Made by a program: the position numbers and the translations under genes. Positions 1 through 11,370 of a stretch of 64,000 nucleotides of DNA are shown in pieces; position 1 is the stretch's first letter, and every line of letters starts with the position of its first letter. The notes beneath the pieces are model-generated. The model was not told the origin of the DNA, searched no databases, and saw only the letters and a list, made by a program, of their open reading frames with translations. This DNA comes from Mustela lutreola. Taxonomy: Eukaryota > Chordata > Mammalia > Carnivora > Mustelidae. The stretch spans positions 14,345,001-14,409,000 of the forward strand of contig NC_081291.1 of the NCBI RefSeq assembly GCF_030435805.1. The letters run 5' to 3'.

Positions 1-1155
1 TCAGCATGGTGCGACCCGGCCAGATCTCTCTTTCACCTGGTAGAACTCTGGTCTCCTGCTCCTGGGCGGCCACCTGTATTTTTTACTCTGCATCTGACAG
101 GGCCTGCTGTGGGTCTTGAGGTGAGGGTGGTTGACTACCGGCCGCCCCAGTTTCCTCCTTAGCGTCCCTCCCCTTCCCTGTTGTTAAGGCCGGAATCCCA
201 GCTGGTAATTGTTAACTATTTAATACTGTTAGGTTATAGTCAGCGCTCAGTGGGCCTCCCTAAAGGCTGGCTGGAGATGGAATATGAGGGAGGAGGGAGG
301 TAACAACCTGTCCAACACTCCCTAGGAATTCTCGGGACACCTGGGTCTGGCTGACAGCTCCTTCACACAGCCCCTCCCTGCCTCCCACCACACTCAGGAT
401 AGAGACAATTTCTCAGCCAGATGGTAGAGGCTAAGGACCCTTCTTCCACAGACCTCTTCTAACCTTTCAGCTTCTCTGAGCCTTGGCCTCTCAGCCCATG
501 ATGCCTCAGGCCCTTTGCATATGCTATGCCCTCTGTGTGAGGCTCCCTTCCCCAAGGCAAACTTGTATCCTTGGAGAGGCCCCTCCCACTCACCTTATTT
601 CCATTAGAGCCTTGGAAGCAGTTCAGAATGACAGGGTGACCAAAAGTTCCCGGAGGGCAAGGACCTTGTCTATCCTGAACCTGCTGGGTCTCCAACATCT
701 GGTAGAGCACCTGGCTCAGTGTTAAAGGAGAATGCTGCCTGGTCTGGTTGCTGTGGTCTCTGTGTCCTCCAGACCTGACCTCTCAGGTCCCAGCCTGAGC
801 AAAGGGACCCCTGATGAGAGGGGATCCAGCCTCCATCCTGTTGCTAACTCTGCTCTGAGACCCCCCTCTCTAGGCCTATGCAATGGGGCTAGATTGGAGG
901 AAATGGGGCCATGCTTCTCCCCAAGGCAGGACGTGAGTGGGTGGCCTAGGGAGCCTCCACCCTGACCTTGGGCCTTAACCCTGACAAGTGGGTGAATGGT
1001 CTGGTAAACAATGGGCAGAACCTGCCTGAGCTGAAAGACTGACCAGCAAACAAGCCTTGGGAAATGGAGGCACCAGGAGTCCAAGGTCTCTCTGACTCAA
1101 GTTTTCCTCCTCATGAAAATGGGAGTGAATAATCTCACCCACCTCATGGAGTCTT
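1..1155. other. intergenic DNA, mostly featureless apart from an L2 piece
   Basis: No exon with convincing splice sites or protein similarity is seen. About 1030-1155 has weak MIR-like wording (TTTTCCTCCTCATGAAAATG). The L2 fragment is listed separately. Confidence 0.5.
470..722 (+). mobile_element. L2 LINE 3' fragment
   Basis: The wording CAGGCCCTTTGCATATGC, then GGCAAGGACCTTGTC and TAGAGCACCTGGCTCAGTG follows the L2 3' region in order. It is old and diverged. Confidence 0.6.
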
Positions 1156-1159
1156 GTGA

Positions 1160-1270
1160 TTTTTTTTTTTTTTTTTTCAGTAAGTAAACTCTACCCCCAT
1201 CCTGGGGCTGGACCTGGGGACCCTGAGATTCGAGAGAGTGCATGCTCTACTGACGAACCCAGCCAGGTGC
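1160..1270 (-). mobile_element. Can-SINE, short type
   Basis: Reversed short tRNA-head SINE with a T18-type tail. It is flanked by near-perfect target duplications TGGAGTCTTGTGATT (1145-1159) and TGGAGTATTGTGATT (1271-1285). Confidence 0.8.
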
Positions 1271-1348
1271 CTGGAGTATTGTGATTTGCATTGGATTTGA
1301 AAAAATAGTAAGAACTCCATGTTTTCTATAAGTATTTTCCATTATTAT

Positions 1349-1525
1349 TTTTTTAAAGACATTATTTGACAAAGTTTACAAGTAGGCAGAGAGGCAGGTG
1401 TAGAGAGAGGGGAAACAGGCTGCCTGCTGAGCAGAGAGCCAAATGTGGGACTTGATCCTAGGACCCTGGGATCATAACCTGAGCCAAAGGCAGAGGCTTA
1501 ACCCACTGAGCCACCCAGGCGCCCC
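1349..1525 (-). mobile_element. Can-SINE
   Basis: Reversed full-type SINE ending GCCACCCAGGCGCCCC. ATTATTATT-like sequence lies on both sides. Confidence 0.9.
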
Positions 1526-1579
1526 TATTAATATTATTATTATTTTTAAGCCAACCTTAATTGTGTATGGTTGTTTGGT

Positions 1580-1700
1580 CTGGAGTTCCCTTAGCTGAAG
1601 TGCCCTTCCTTACCCTCCAGGCAAATTCCTACTCATGCTTCAAAACCCAATATCTTGTCCTCCAAGAAGCCTTCCCTAACCTGACGCCCAAGGAATCCCC
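1580..1700 (+). mobile_element. L2 fragment
   Basis: CAAATTCCTACTCATGCTTC followed by AAGAAGCCTTCCCTAACCTG is typical L2 3' wording. Confidence 0.55.
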
Positions 1701-2075
1701 TAAGTGACCCCCTACCATCTGGCTAAGCCTGTCCACCATCTTTGTCTACCCCAGATGGGGGAGGGGAAGGTTCTTGAGGCTGGATAGAGAGGACCTGCCT
1801 TGGCCCCTTCGTATGAGGAGTGGCCCTGGACAGACTCTGCCAGCGCTACTTTTCAAGGCCTGGCTTCTTCAGTCTCTACTGCTATGTACTTGCTGTTCCC
1901 TCTGACCCAATAATTTTCCCTACCTTCTCCTTCCTCCTAGCCAGGGAGTGCTCTGGGACACCTTAGACCTGCTCTTCCATTTGGACCAACCCTGTCCCTA
2001 CCTAGTCAGGCAGGTCAAGGGGAGCCTAGCTAGATCCACCAACCAATCATACACAGTGAATTAGGGATAACTCTC

Positions 2076-2560
2076 ATTCATTCATTCATTCATTCATTCT
2101 GTATACACTATCTGAGCTCCTACTGTGAGCCAAGTGATGGGGACACATGGGAATGACACAAAGACCCTCACCTTCCCAGCACAGGCTCTGAAGGAGGAAC
2201 CTTCAAACACAATTTCAAGGAGAATGGTGCCCCCTCTGTGGACTGGGGGGTATGTTTTAGAGTTGGGTAATTGGGGTGGGGTGCCCCAGAGGTGATGCTG
2301 AATGAAGGAGGAGCTGGAGATAATTTGAAGGCCAAACATCCCAGACTGTGGGAACAGACAATGCAAAAGCCCTGGGGCGGCTGGCCACTTTGATGGAGAC
2401 AGCCTGTGGGGCTGGATTGTGTGAGCCCCGGGAAGCCAGATGGAGAGAAGGAAAGCAGGCTTCCATGGGAGCCTGGTTAGTGTATGCCCAGTGTAGTGGC
2501 AGTGGCCCTGGAAGATGGGATTGAGGGAGAAATCGGTCACAGGCCTCAGCCTAGACCCTG
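2076..2560 (-). mobile_element. L2 fragment with (TTCA)n end
   Basis: It starts with six CATT units (2076-2099), then CTGAGCTCCTACTGTGAGCC, and further on GACAATGCAAAAGCCCTGG. This is the reversed order of the L2 3' end; the tetranucleotide is the L2 tail. Confidence 0.6.
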
Positions 2561-2768
2561 ATTTTTCCACCCTTACTCTCCCAGCGGCTCCACTTTATCT
2601 CACTTTCCAGAGCAGTCCAGGGAGGATGCGGAACCTGCCTTGAGGTGTCGCACAGTACCGGCCCAGCTAAAATTCAGCCCGGTCCCCAATCCCTATCCTA
2701 GTTTCCGAAGGAAAGCTGAAACTACCACCCGCCCCAGGCGAGATTTGAATCTCCTCCCCTCCGCTCCG

Positions 2769-2771
2769 GGG

Positions 2772-2806
<35 letters not shown>
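2769..2806. repeat. (CT)n microsatellite
   Basis: About 16 CT units followed by GTCTGTC. Confidence 0.95.
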
Positions 2807-2808
<2 letters not shown>

Positions 2809-2979
2809 GTCTTTCGATCCAGCGTCGAGGTTACGCTTCTTGTTTAAAGCAAACTGCAAGTCGGTTTAATGTTTAGTCTTTATTTGAAGACCCAGGGACC
2901 TCAAATTTACTTGATAAAACGCAAAGCCCCAAAGAAAGAGAAAAAAAAAAGAGTTAAGCGGGAAGCAGAAAGGGGTAAG

Positions 2980-3600
2980 GCGGCGGAACCTCTTAAGGGG
3001 GAGGTTTGCGGGGGATCGCTCGACCCCGCGGGTCTGGGTAGGGCTCATGGGGAACGTCCTACGGCGCTTAGGACCCATGGGCTGGTGGGGGTGGGGCTTG
3101 CGGGGACCATCCGCGGGTGGCGGGACCCCGCGAGGGGGCCGGGGAAGGGGTGCAGTCTTGGGGCCGGGGGCGCGTCTGGCCTCCTCGCATTCCTAAGGAT
3201 CGGGTTACGGGCCAAAGCGGTGGCCCCTCCCCTCCCCTCCTGCCCCGCTTCCGCCCTCGCCGGGAGCAGGAACCACAATCACCTCCCCCGTCCTGCGCAG
3301 GTGCTTGGCCCGCAGGCGGGGGGGTGGGGGTGGGGGGGGGTGTACCCACACCCAGTCCTCTGGGCCGGCACTGGCGCTTTCCAGTCTCACGAGACCATTT
3401 TACCGACGAGGAAACTGACGCTTCGTCAGCTCCTTTCAGCCCGGATGGAACCAGACTGACAGCCTGCTTTGCGACCGGTGGCCCTCTTGACTGCACCCGG
3501 AGGCTGCAGTGTCCCCAGCCTCCCGCAGGCCCGGATGAGCGGCCCAGGCCAGCCCCGTGTTCATTGATCGACGGGCCACAGTGAGCCCGGAAGGGCGCCC
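2980..3600. promoter_or_regulatory. CpG-rich block without a recognised gene
   Basis: High GC with many CpGs (for example CCGCGGGTCTG and CGGGGACCATCCGCGG) and a G-rich run at 3318-3342. The frames open here are compositional only. It may be a distal promoter or enhancer of the JUND side (inference). Confidence 0.5.
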
Positions 3601-3844
3601 GGGCAAAGGAGAAAACAACTTTTCACACCACCACCTTCTTCCCCCACCCCCAGGATGGGCAAGATTCCTGCGCTCATGTAATGTGCATCTGCTGTGTACC
3701 CAGGCCCACGTTAGGCCCTTTCCCAGACAGACGCGGGGAAACCTGAAGGTTGGGGATCCAAGGGTGGTGAGCTCGACTTTGCTAAACCAGCTTGAGAAGC
3801 TGATTTGCTTTGGTTTTGTTTATCTTTCAGCCAACCTCCAGAAC

Positions 3845-3975
3845 CATCATTCAGCTGTTCACCACCCTCTACGGAGTACCTACTGTGTGCCCTGCCCTGT
3901 GTGCTGGGCCAGGGTTTTCCACCATCCCTCATCAACCCCTGAGTTGATAGTCCAGAATGAGACAGAAATACCCAC
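3845..3975 (-). mobile_element. L2/MIR-like fragment
   Basis: GGAGTACCTACTGTGTGCCC and GAATGAGACAGAAATACCC resemble a reversed L2 end. It is diverged and the family is unsure. Confidence 0.4.
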
Positions 3976-4960
3976 CATAAATGAAGTACGCTTTAGGCTG
4001 ATGTCACTATTTCTCCTTTAGGTCGACCCCCTTTTCTGTTTTTACTTCAGCAAATATATTTCAAAAGGGAAACTTCCATGTCACCACCAAGAATGGAAAA
4101 CCAGTTTCTCTTGCCATAAATAGAAAGAAACTGAAAAACGATGAAATGAGAGCAAAACCCAGGAATTCCTTCCTAAGGGAAGCTCTGGGATGTTCAAATA
4201 TCCAGAAAGCATTGAAGGCAGGGAAGCCCCAAGCCAAGCCAAGAAGGACCACAGGGATCCACCTGGTGTTTTTGTCTCTAAGGGCCTCAGCACACAGTAG
4301 GTGCTCAGTAATGTGCCAAGCCTTGGCAGTGAGCACCTACAACACATGGGGTTTGCCTGCATCCCATAGCATGCTTCTGGGGGCCTTTAAGTTTACTGAC
4401 CCATTCTCTGGGACAAATGATGGTGGTGGCGCCAGGTAGCAGCTCCTTGTAGGGGGAACCCCCACAGGGCCTCTCTGGGGAGACTTCGGGTTGGTTCAGT
4501 TAAGTAGAAGCTCCTGCTTCCTCCTCAAGACCTTGGGGGTGTCCCCACCCACAGTCCTGTGTCCCCTGACAGCCTTCTGCAATGAGCTGTGGGCCCTTGA
4601 CGTCCTGCCCAGGCTGCCCAGGGATTGGGGAGGGGAAAATGTGTGAATCAGTAAGTATGAATTAAATAAGTAAAGGAATTAATGCGTGAATGGTGTTAAT
4701 GGATGATTTGGCGAAGTAATGAATGGATGAGCTAATTAATGGATGAGAGGATGCATCCATGCCCCCAAGATGGGAAACCCACTCCCCACATTTTTTCTTA
4801 ATAGCCCCACGCCAGCACTGCTAAGAGGGACATCTGTCCACGGTTTTCAGAGGGACACACAGGCTCTGAGCAAGCATGGCTCCCTGCCCATTTTCAGAGG
4901 GGAATACAGGTGGCCTCAGACTGGAGGAATACTACAGGAATACGCAGACTGGAATACAGG
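3976..4960. other. intergenic DNA; short old-repeat scraps
   Basis: A MIR/L2-like phrase CACAGTAGGTGCTCAGTAATG lies near 4293, and a degenerate (GGATGAATTAAT)-like stretch at 4630-4745. Otherwise nothing is recognised. Confidence 0.5.
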
Positions 4961-6620
4961 TGGCCTCGCTCGCTCACCGTGAGCTGCAGGACAGAGGGCC
5001 GAGTAGAGGAGCCGGGCCCCCCAGTGGGGGAGTAGGTTGAACCGGGGCGAAGCGGGCAGCAGACAAGGGCAGAGAAGCGGTGGCGGCGGGGCCTCCGGAG
5101 CGGGGAGGAGCGGGCAGACTCCCAGTCGATTAGGAAGGGGCTCCAAGTTAAGAGCGAGTTTGGGGGGCCTCCCGGCACGCGAGACACAGAAACACCAGCC
5201 TTGCGTCTCCTGGGCGTGGGGAGCCAAAGACATTCTCTCCGCCCCACAACACTCGCAACCTGAGGCCGCCACCGTGAACTCCTTCGCCCGCCAGCTTCCC
5301 CCCTTCCTTCGCCACCGCCTCTCCCAGGGAGGAAGTGGTGAGGGTGCGGGGGAGGGCCCCCATTCTCACTTCCCCTGGGGCGGGGCGGAGCCTGCAGGGT
5401 CCCCCTCCCCCGCCGCAAGGATGGGGGTGCCGACAGGAGTGGGGGCTGGGAGCCCCAACAGCTGGGGCCCGGCAGGGCGGTGCGGACCCTCGTTGGGTGC
5501 GCTCTCTAAGTTCGATTCTCCTAAGTTTCGATGGTTCTCATCTGAAACGTGGTGGGGAAGAAACTCGACCCTGAAACAATGGGTTGCTGGGTGAGAGGAC
5601 TCCGCCCCAGGCCCAAGGAGACCAAACCCGATAAGGACACTCCCAGGCCCGGAGGGGTCAGGGCCCGGCCGGAGGGAGAGACGTCGCTGTAAACAGGGAC
5701 TTGGACCGGGGCGGGAGGTGCATTCCACGCGGAGGGAACGGCGCAGGCCAAAGCCTGGCGGCTGCTCGGGACCTCCCGCCTCGCCAGGCCGCTGGGCCTG
5801 CCCAGGACCTGCCCCTTGTCTCTCCCCCCAGCCTGGCCCCTCCTCCGGCGGGGGTGGGGGAAGGATCTGGAGGGCCTCGGCGCCGCCAGCCGCAGCCGCG
5901 GAGTTAACCCCGCGCTGCGGCCAGACTCGGTGGCAAGGGAGGCGGGTGGCGTCAGCGCCGACGTCAAGGCGAGGCGGGGCCACGTGGATTCGGGCACCCA
6001 GCCGGTGCCCCACGCAGCGCTGGAAGTCGTGGGTGTGGTGGTGGGCAGAGTCCGCCCTCCAGCTGCCCTGACGCTGCGCAGAGGGGAAACTGAGGCACGG
6101 AGAGGCGAGTGGCCTAGCCGAGACCGAAGCTGGGCCCCAGGGCTCCAGGTCCCCGGCCCTCAGCCTCTGGCCGCTTCTGTCCCACACCGTCGCCCTCTCC
6201 CTTTCTTTCGCTTGCGTTGGCCTACGTCGCCGTGATAGCCCCAGGGTCAGACGAACTGGTGTTTTGTGTTTTTTTTTTCCCCCCCGGCACGTAGACAAAT
6301 CCCTACAAAACCTACCAGTTAAGCGCTGGGCGTCCCAGAGCTGTGCCCTGGCAAATCACTCCATCTTTGTGGGCCTCAGTTTCCTCAAACGGACCAATGA
6401 AGGCAAGCTGACATTTCACGGCCGGCGCACTGCTCGGCCTTCGGGAAGCGGTGGGGTGGGGTGGGTGGGGATTCCCACGCCGAGGGGCGGGGGAGACAGC
6501 CTAGAGGAGAGAGGTACGAGTCGGGGGACACTAGCGAGACGGGATTCGAATCCACAGCTGGCTCCGGATCCTCCTTTCGTCCTCCCTACCTCCGCCCTCT
6601 CCCGTCCCCCTCCCTCTGCG
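4960..6620. promoter_or_regulatory. long CpG-rich block without a recognised gene
   Basis: About 1.6 kb of CpG-rich DNA with GC boxes (GGGGCGGGGCGGAG near 5378) and a CRE-like GACGTCA near 5960. Frames of up to 310 codons are open on both strands here. They are Pro/Gly/Arg/Ala-rich in every frame and match no known protein, so I do not call them genes. It may be an orphan CpG island, a non-coding promoter or a remote JUND regulatory region. Confidence 0.5.
6325..6420 (+). mobile_element. MIR fragment (weak)
   Basis: GGCAAATCACTCCATCTTTG then GGCCTCAGTTTCCTC is MIR core wording. Confidence 0.45.
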
Positions 6621-7890
6621 TCTAACCACTCCACTTTCCCCGATTCCCTAGTCCCCCTTCCCTCTCCCATCCCCCGCTAATTAAATGCAGAGCTGGCGGA
6701 GGGGGCGGCTCGCAGTTAACCCCTTCCCGTCGGGTCCTGAAGGGCTTCCCGGCGCTGAGGAAGGGAAGCGCCGACGCCGCTCAGCTCCTCTCCGCCCCTG
6801 ACTCGGGGCCCTGGGACAACCCATTTGATGGACGGGTAATTCGAGGCCCAGGCGCCAGCTGTAAGCCACCCCAAGTCTCCATCCCGTGCCTATCTATAGC
6901 TCTGGGTCAGGTGGAGTCAAGTGGAGAGGACCCAGACACAGCCCTTATCCCCGCCTGGCTCCCCCTACCCTCCACACACAGACCCCTGCCTTGGTGGGGC
7001 TGGGCCAACTGAACATCTGAGAGGCACCCAACATTCTTGGGTGGGAACCACTGGAAAAATAGGTATTCTAACGTCAAGCCCTGGCAGGAGCTATGAAGGA
7101 ATGGGGGGGGGGGGGTGGGGATGAGCAGAGGGCCAGCGACACCCGCAGACAAAGTGGGCACCAGGAAGGGTAGATTACTGAGAGCCAGAATAGCACGAGC
7201 TAAGGCCCCAAGCTAGGAACGCACATGGCGGGGAATTGAGGAGGAGGCCCGAAGTGGGGTGAGGTGAAGGGGCATGGAGGGAAGGTAAGAGCAGAAGGAG
7301 CCCAGGGGCACCCAGGCCAACAGCAGCTGGGGTGGGGGGGGTGGGAGTTGGACTCCTTGCCAGCCCAGGAGGACCCTGTGACCCTGTGTCTCCCTGCCTC
7401 AGTTTCCCCACCAGTGCCCATGTTCCAGAGGGCACAGCAGAGTCTTGGGAGCCTCGGGGCTGCCCAGAGTCATAGGGACCTGTCTTCTGCCCTCTGTGGT
7501 TGCCCCGCTGGACTGCCCTCTCCCTCTGTGGCTCCCCGTTACCCCCTAGCTCTGCCTGTCCTATTATCCAGACTCCCTTGACATTGGCGTGATGTTCCTT
7601 CACCAGCAGTATCCACTTCCTGAGACATTCCGGGCAGTGGGAACCCCTTCCCTCCCTCAGGTAGCTCTCCAATCCCACGGGGCCCCTCACTCAGCCCCGG
7701 GCTCCTCAGCAAGGAGGGGGCTGGCTTAAGAGACAGGACTGGGGGGAATGGGGGAAGGTGGGTAGCACGGTCCTTGAGCCTGGGGGAAAATCGCAGTCCC
7801 CTCTGCCCCTCTACACCTGCCTCCTTGGAGGAGGCATGACTGTGGCTGTGGTGACGGGGGCTGTGCCAGGAGGAGCATCCGGCAGGGCCT
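6621..7890. other. intergenic DNA, no gene recognised
   Basis: GC-rich, with a G12-like tract near 7106-7117. No exon, repeat or RNA gene can be supported. Confidence 0.5.
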
Positions 7891-7892
7891 GC

Positions 7893-7915
7893 GTTGTCAT
7901 GGCAACGCTGACTCA
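7893..7915 (+). promoter_or_regulatory. RFX X-box next to an AP-1 site
   Basis: GTTGTCATGGCAAC (7893-7906) is a near-perfect inverted-repeat X-box, differing from GTTGCCATGGCAAC at one base. After two bases comes TGACTCA (7909-7915), a perfect AP-1 heptamer. Binding is inferred, not shown. Confidence 0.6.
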
Positions 7916-8119
7916 GAGGCAGAGGCAGGTAGCAGCATCTAGCCCCCGCCAGCCCACCCCTGTGCTCCTGGCACCTCACCCAACACCCACCCTGCAGCCT
8001 CCACTCTGGGAGAGGGGTGGGTGAGACCCCAGAGCGGCTGGATGAATTCCTTCACCCACCCAATCACCTGTTGGAAGGGGGGAGATGCTCTTTTATCACA
8101 CTTACCTGGGTGCTGGGTG

Positions 8120-8290
8120 CCACGTCTCCCACCCACCTTCAGGACACCCATCTTCCCATTCATCTGTTTATAGGTCCATCCATCCACCCACCCACTAATC
8201 TGTCCGTCCCTCCATTTACCCATTCATTCATTAGTCATGGAGTACCCACTGTGCGCCCACCTTGCTCTCAGCACAGGACAGTTGTCCCTT
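8120..8290 (-). mobile_element. L2 end with (CATC)/(CATT) repeat
   Basis: Degenerate CCATCCATCCACCCACCC and CATTCATTCATTAG run into GAGTACCCACTGTGCGCCC, as in a reversed L2 3' end. Confidence 0.5.
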
Positions 8291-8549
8291 GCTCCAGCAG
8301 TCATGGTATCCATGAAGGATCTGGACTGGAGGGATACAGAGGAGGACAAGGCCTCTGAGTCCCCTTGAGTCCCGACCTTGAGAACTTGAGGTCCCTTCTC
8401 TCCCTCCTGCTCCCAGTATCTATTTCAGTGTCTGTCTCCATTTCTGAGTACAGCCCAGACCCTTCCCCACCTCTACCCCTGGCCCCAAAGCCACTGTATA
8501 GCCTCCTTCCTCTCTTCCCCTCATTTGTCTCTTCCAGGCACATGAGCCT

Positions 8550-8720
8550 CTGTGTTTTTCCACTAACACATCAGCTCATTCCCACCTCAGGGCCTTTGCA
8601 CATGTTGCTCTCCCTATCTGGAAAACCCTTAAGGTTTTCACCTCCATTTATCTTGCTTATTTCTTGGTTTCCTTATTATCTGTCTCTAGCCCCATCTCCA
8701 GAGTGTAAAGACCTGAGATG
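8550..8720 (+). mobile_element. L2 fragment
   Basis: CCTCAGGGCCTTTGCACATG is the diagnostic L2 phrase. Confidence 0.65.
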
Positions 8721-8744
8721 GCCTGCGGTTCCTTTAGTGTCCTG

Positions 8745-8890
8745 TCTTAGCCTATCTCTGCCTTCATTTCGCCCACTGTGAAATGGGCAGATGGGAATGG
8801 TGTTCACAATAAGGCTTTTATGGAAGGGGTTGGGGGGAGGAATTAAGCCCTCAGAAATGTACCTGGCACAGAGTAAGTGCTCAACAAACA
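8745..8890 (+). mobile_element. MIR fragment
   Basis: CCCACTGTGAAATGGGCAGA to CTGGCACAGAGTAAGTGCTC follows the MIR core and 3' half. Confidence 0.65.
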
Positions 8891-8910
8891 CGTTCTTAGA
8901 AATAGTCCAG

Positions 8911-9115
8911 GGGCGCCCAGCTGGCTCAGTCATTAAGCCTGTGACTTAGACTCAGGTCATGATCCCAGGGTCCTGGGATCCAGCCCGAATCCTGGCTCCC
9001 TGCTCAGCAGGAAGCCTGCTTCTCCCTCTCCCTCTGCCCGGGTTGTGTTCCATCTCTCACTGTGTATCTCTCTGTCAAATAAATAAATAAAATCTGTTTA
9101 AAAAGAAAGAAAGAG
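8911..9115 (+). mobile_element. Can-SINE
   Basis: Full-type copy from GGGCGCCCAGCTGGCTCAG to AAATAAATAAATAAAATC and an AAAGAAAG tail. Confidence 0.92.
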
Positions 9116-9139
9116 AAGGAGGGAAGGAGGCAAGGAGTC

Positions 9140-9790
9140 CAAATGATGAAGGATAAAATGTGGTCTGGCTGTACAGTGGAATAGTACTCAGCCATAATAG
9201 CACAGAGCTATACAAAATTCTGACACACTCTACTGCGTGGATGAACCTTGAAAATATCACACCAAGCGAAAGAAGCCAGACCCAAGAGGCCACCTATTGT
9301 AGGATCCCATGTATGTGAAATGTCCAGAGCAGGCAAACCCACAGAGACAGAAAGCCAATTCATGGTTGTTCAGGGTCTCAGGGAGAGGGTGGAGGGTGAC
9401 TGGTCATGGGGAAAACAGGGTTTCTTTCTGGGGTGCTGAAAATGTTCTGGAACTAAACACAAGTGCTGGTTTCACAACACTGTAAGGTATCAAAGTCACT
9501 GGAGTGTTCACTTTAAAATGGTGAATTTGGGGGCGCCTGGGTGGCTCAGTGGTTAAGCATCTGTCTTCAGCTCCGGTCATGATCCTAGGGTCCTGGGATC
9601 AAGCCCCATGTTGGGCTCCCTACTCAGTGGGAAACCTGCTTCTCTCTCTCTCTCACTCCTCCTGCTTGTGTTACCTCTCTTGCTGTCTCTCTGTGTCAAA
9701 TAAATAAATAAAATCTTTTTAAAATAAAAATAAATAAAATGGTGAATTTTGTGTCAGTGGATCTTACCACAATAATAATTTTATAAAAAG
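9140..9790 (+). mobile_element. L1M 3'-region fragment, split by a SINE
   Basis: GTGGAATAGTACTCAGCC, CGTGGATGAACCTTGAAAAT and GTTCTGGAACTAAACACA follow the L1 ORF2 end and 3' UTR. It is interrupted at 9530-9736 and resumes with GGTGAATTTTGTGTC. Confidence 0.8.
9530..9736 (+). mobile_element. Can-SINE inside L1M
   Basis: Full-type copy with target duplication AAAATGGTGAATTT on both sides. Confidence 0.95.
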
Positions 9791-9800
9791 CACGTTACAG

Positions 9801-9998
9801 GGGCGCCTGGTGGGCTCAGTGGGTTAAGCCTCTGCCTTCAGCTCAGGTCATGATCTTGAGGTCCTGGGATCAAGCCCCACATCAGGCTCTCTGCTCAGCA
9901 GGGAGCCTGCTTCCCCTCCCCCCGCCTCTGCCTGCCTCTCTGCCTGCTTGTGATCCCTCTCACTATCAAATAAATAAATAAAATCTTAAAAAAAAAAT
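9801..9998 (+). mobile_element. Can-SINE
   Basis: GGGCGCCTGGTGGGCTCAG head, CTGCCTGCCTCTCTGCCTG body and an A-rich tail, just after the L1M fragment. Confidence 0.95.
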
Positions 9999-10804
9999 AA
10001 AGCACAGTGGGTACAACCTGAGGACAATCTGAATAAAATGTGCTCTTTAGTCAAAAACGATCAGCTTACTGCGTCTTCAAGAAGCCAGCATGCACCTGCC
10101 CCTGGGCATTTGCACCTGCTGCTCCATCGAGCTGAGGCTTCAGGTAACTGAAAAGCTGGATCAGACCGTGGGTGGGCTGAGCAGCAGTCTGATTCCATTT
10201 GCTCACCCCACTCCGCCCCCTCCAATTGCAGGAAAGGTCAAGGTGTTTGGTGCTTAGAGATGATGTTGAGGACATTTGAGTGCCTTGGAGGGTCAGTCTG
10301 CACTCCCTCACGGAGGGATAAAGCCCTACAAGCTTGTGGGGTTCGGCAGCAAGTGGAATGGAGAGGCAATGGATTCTGTCCAGCTGGGGGCCATGTTCTG
10401 TTTCCAGCCGCCTCATGAACACAAACAGCAAGAGGGATTTTTAAAAAAAATTTTAAGGAAAATTGCTGAGTAATGAAGATCTCCCTGGACAGTATCACTG
10501 TGCCCCAGGAACTGAGTCTTCTGGGGGCTTTTGGAAAAGACAGCCTTTCTAGAAGGTTCTGGGGGAAATTGTGTCTGAGTCTCTCCATGGTGACCGGGAG
10601 GGTGCGAAGGAGGGAGGAGGGAGGCCACCTCACCATTCATCCACACGCACTTGGGCATTTGGGGACAGCCCCGAGCCCTGCTTGCCAGGGACACTGAACA
10701 GGCTAGAGGGACACAGGGTGGAAGGCCCTAGGGGTGCTTACAGGGACAGTTTTCAAAGGAACAGAGAAGGGTATGAGGGAGGGGAAGATGCAGGAGGACG
10801 CGCC

Positions 10805-10924
10805 AAGTATTTTTAGGCACTGAATGCAGCCCTAAAATATTTCCACGGCCACTCCCGAGGGTGAGCAGGGTGACTATTTCGGTGCCTGGTTCCAGTGGAG
10901 GCGGGGCAGGCAAGGGTGAGTCAC
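10805..10924. promoter_or_regulatory. possible MEF2/AP-1 motif cluster
   Basis: GTATTTTTAGG and CCTAAAATATTTCC, two MEF2-like AT cores, lie within 40 bp. TGAGTCA follows at about 10917-10923. Motif evidence only. Confidence 0.3.
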
Positions 10925-11234
10925 TGCTGGGTGGCTGGACCCAGACTGGCAGGGGGCTCTTAGGGCAGCACCAGGGGCCTGCAAGGGGACCACTCACCAG
11001 CTGGGGCACGGCATCCAGGGCTGGCCTCTGGGGCATGGAGGACAGTGGCCCAGCCACTGACCACAGGGCAGGCCAAGCCTGTGGCACCGTTGCCCGGAGC
11101 CTCCCAGACAATGAGCGAGTAGCTCGGGCTGAGCTCAAGAGTGATAGAGATGGAGAGATTCCCCGGAGAGTTTTCGGCCCCTCTACAGGTGATCAACGAA
11201 GAATGAAGCAGTGCTCTTAGGGGTGCGCAAGTAT

Positions 11235-11370
11235 GTATGAAGCACTTGCTGTATACCCAGCCTCCCCCACCCCAAGTAATCCTCCCAACAACCCCTGTGA
11301 AGTGGAGGCTGCTACTGCCCCCTCTGACCAGCAAGAAAACTGAGGCACAATGGGGTAAAACTTGCCAGGC
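11235..11370 (-). mobile_element. MIR fragment
   Basis: ATCCTCCCAACAACCCCTGTG then AAAACTGAGGCACAATGGGG is the reversed MIR core. Confidence 0.65.

Noticed and set aside
5366-6298. 310-codon open frame on the minus strand
   Set aside because: It lies in a CpG-rich block where several frames on both strands are open. The product is Pro/Gly/Arg-rich, resembles no known family and has no splice or start support.
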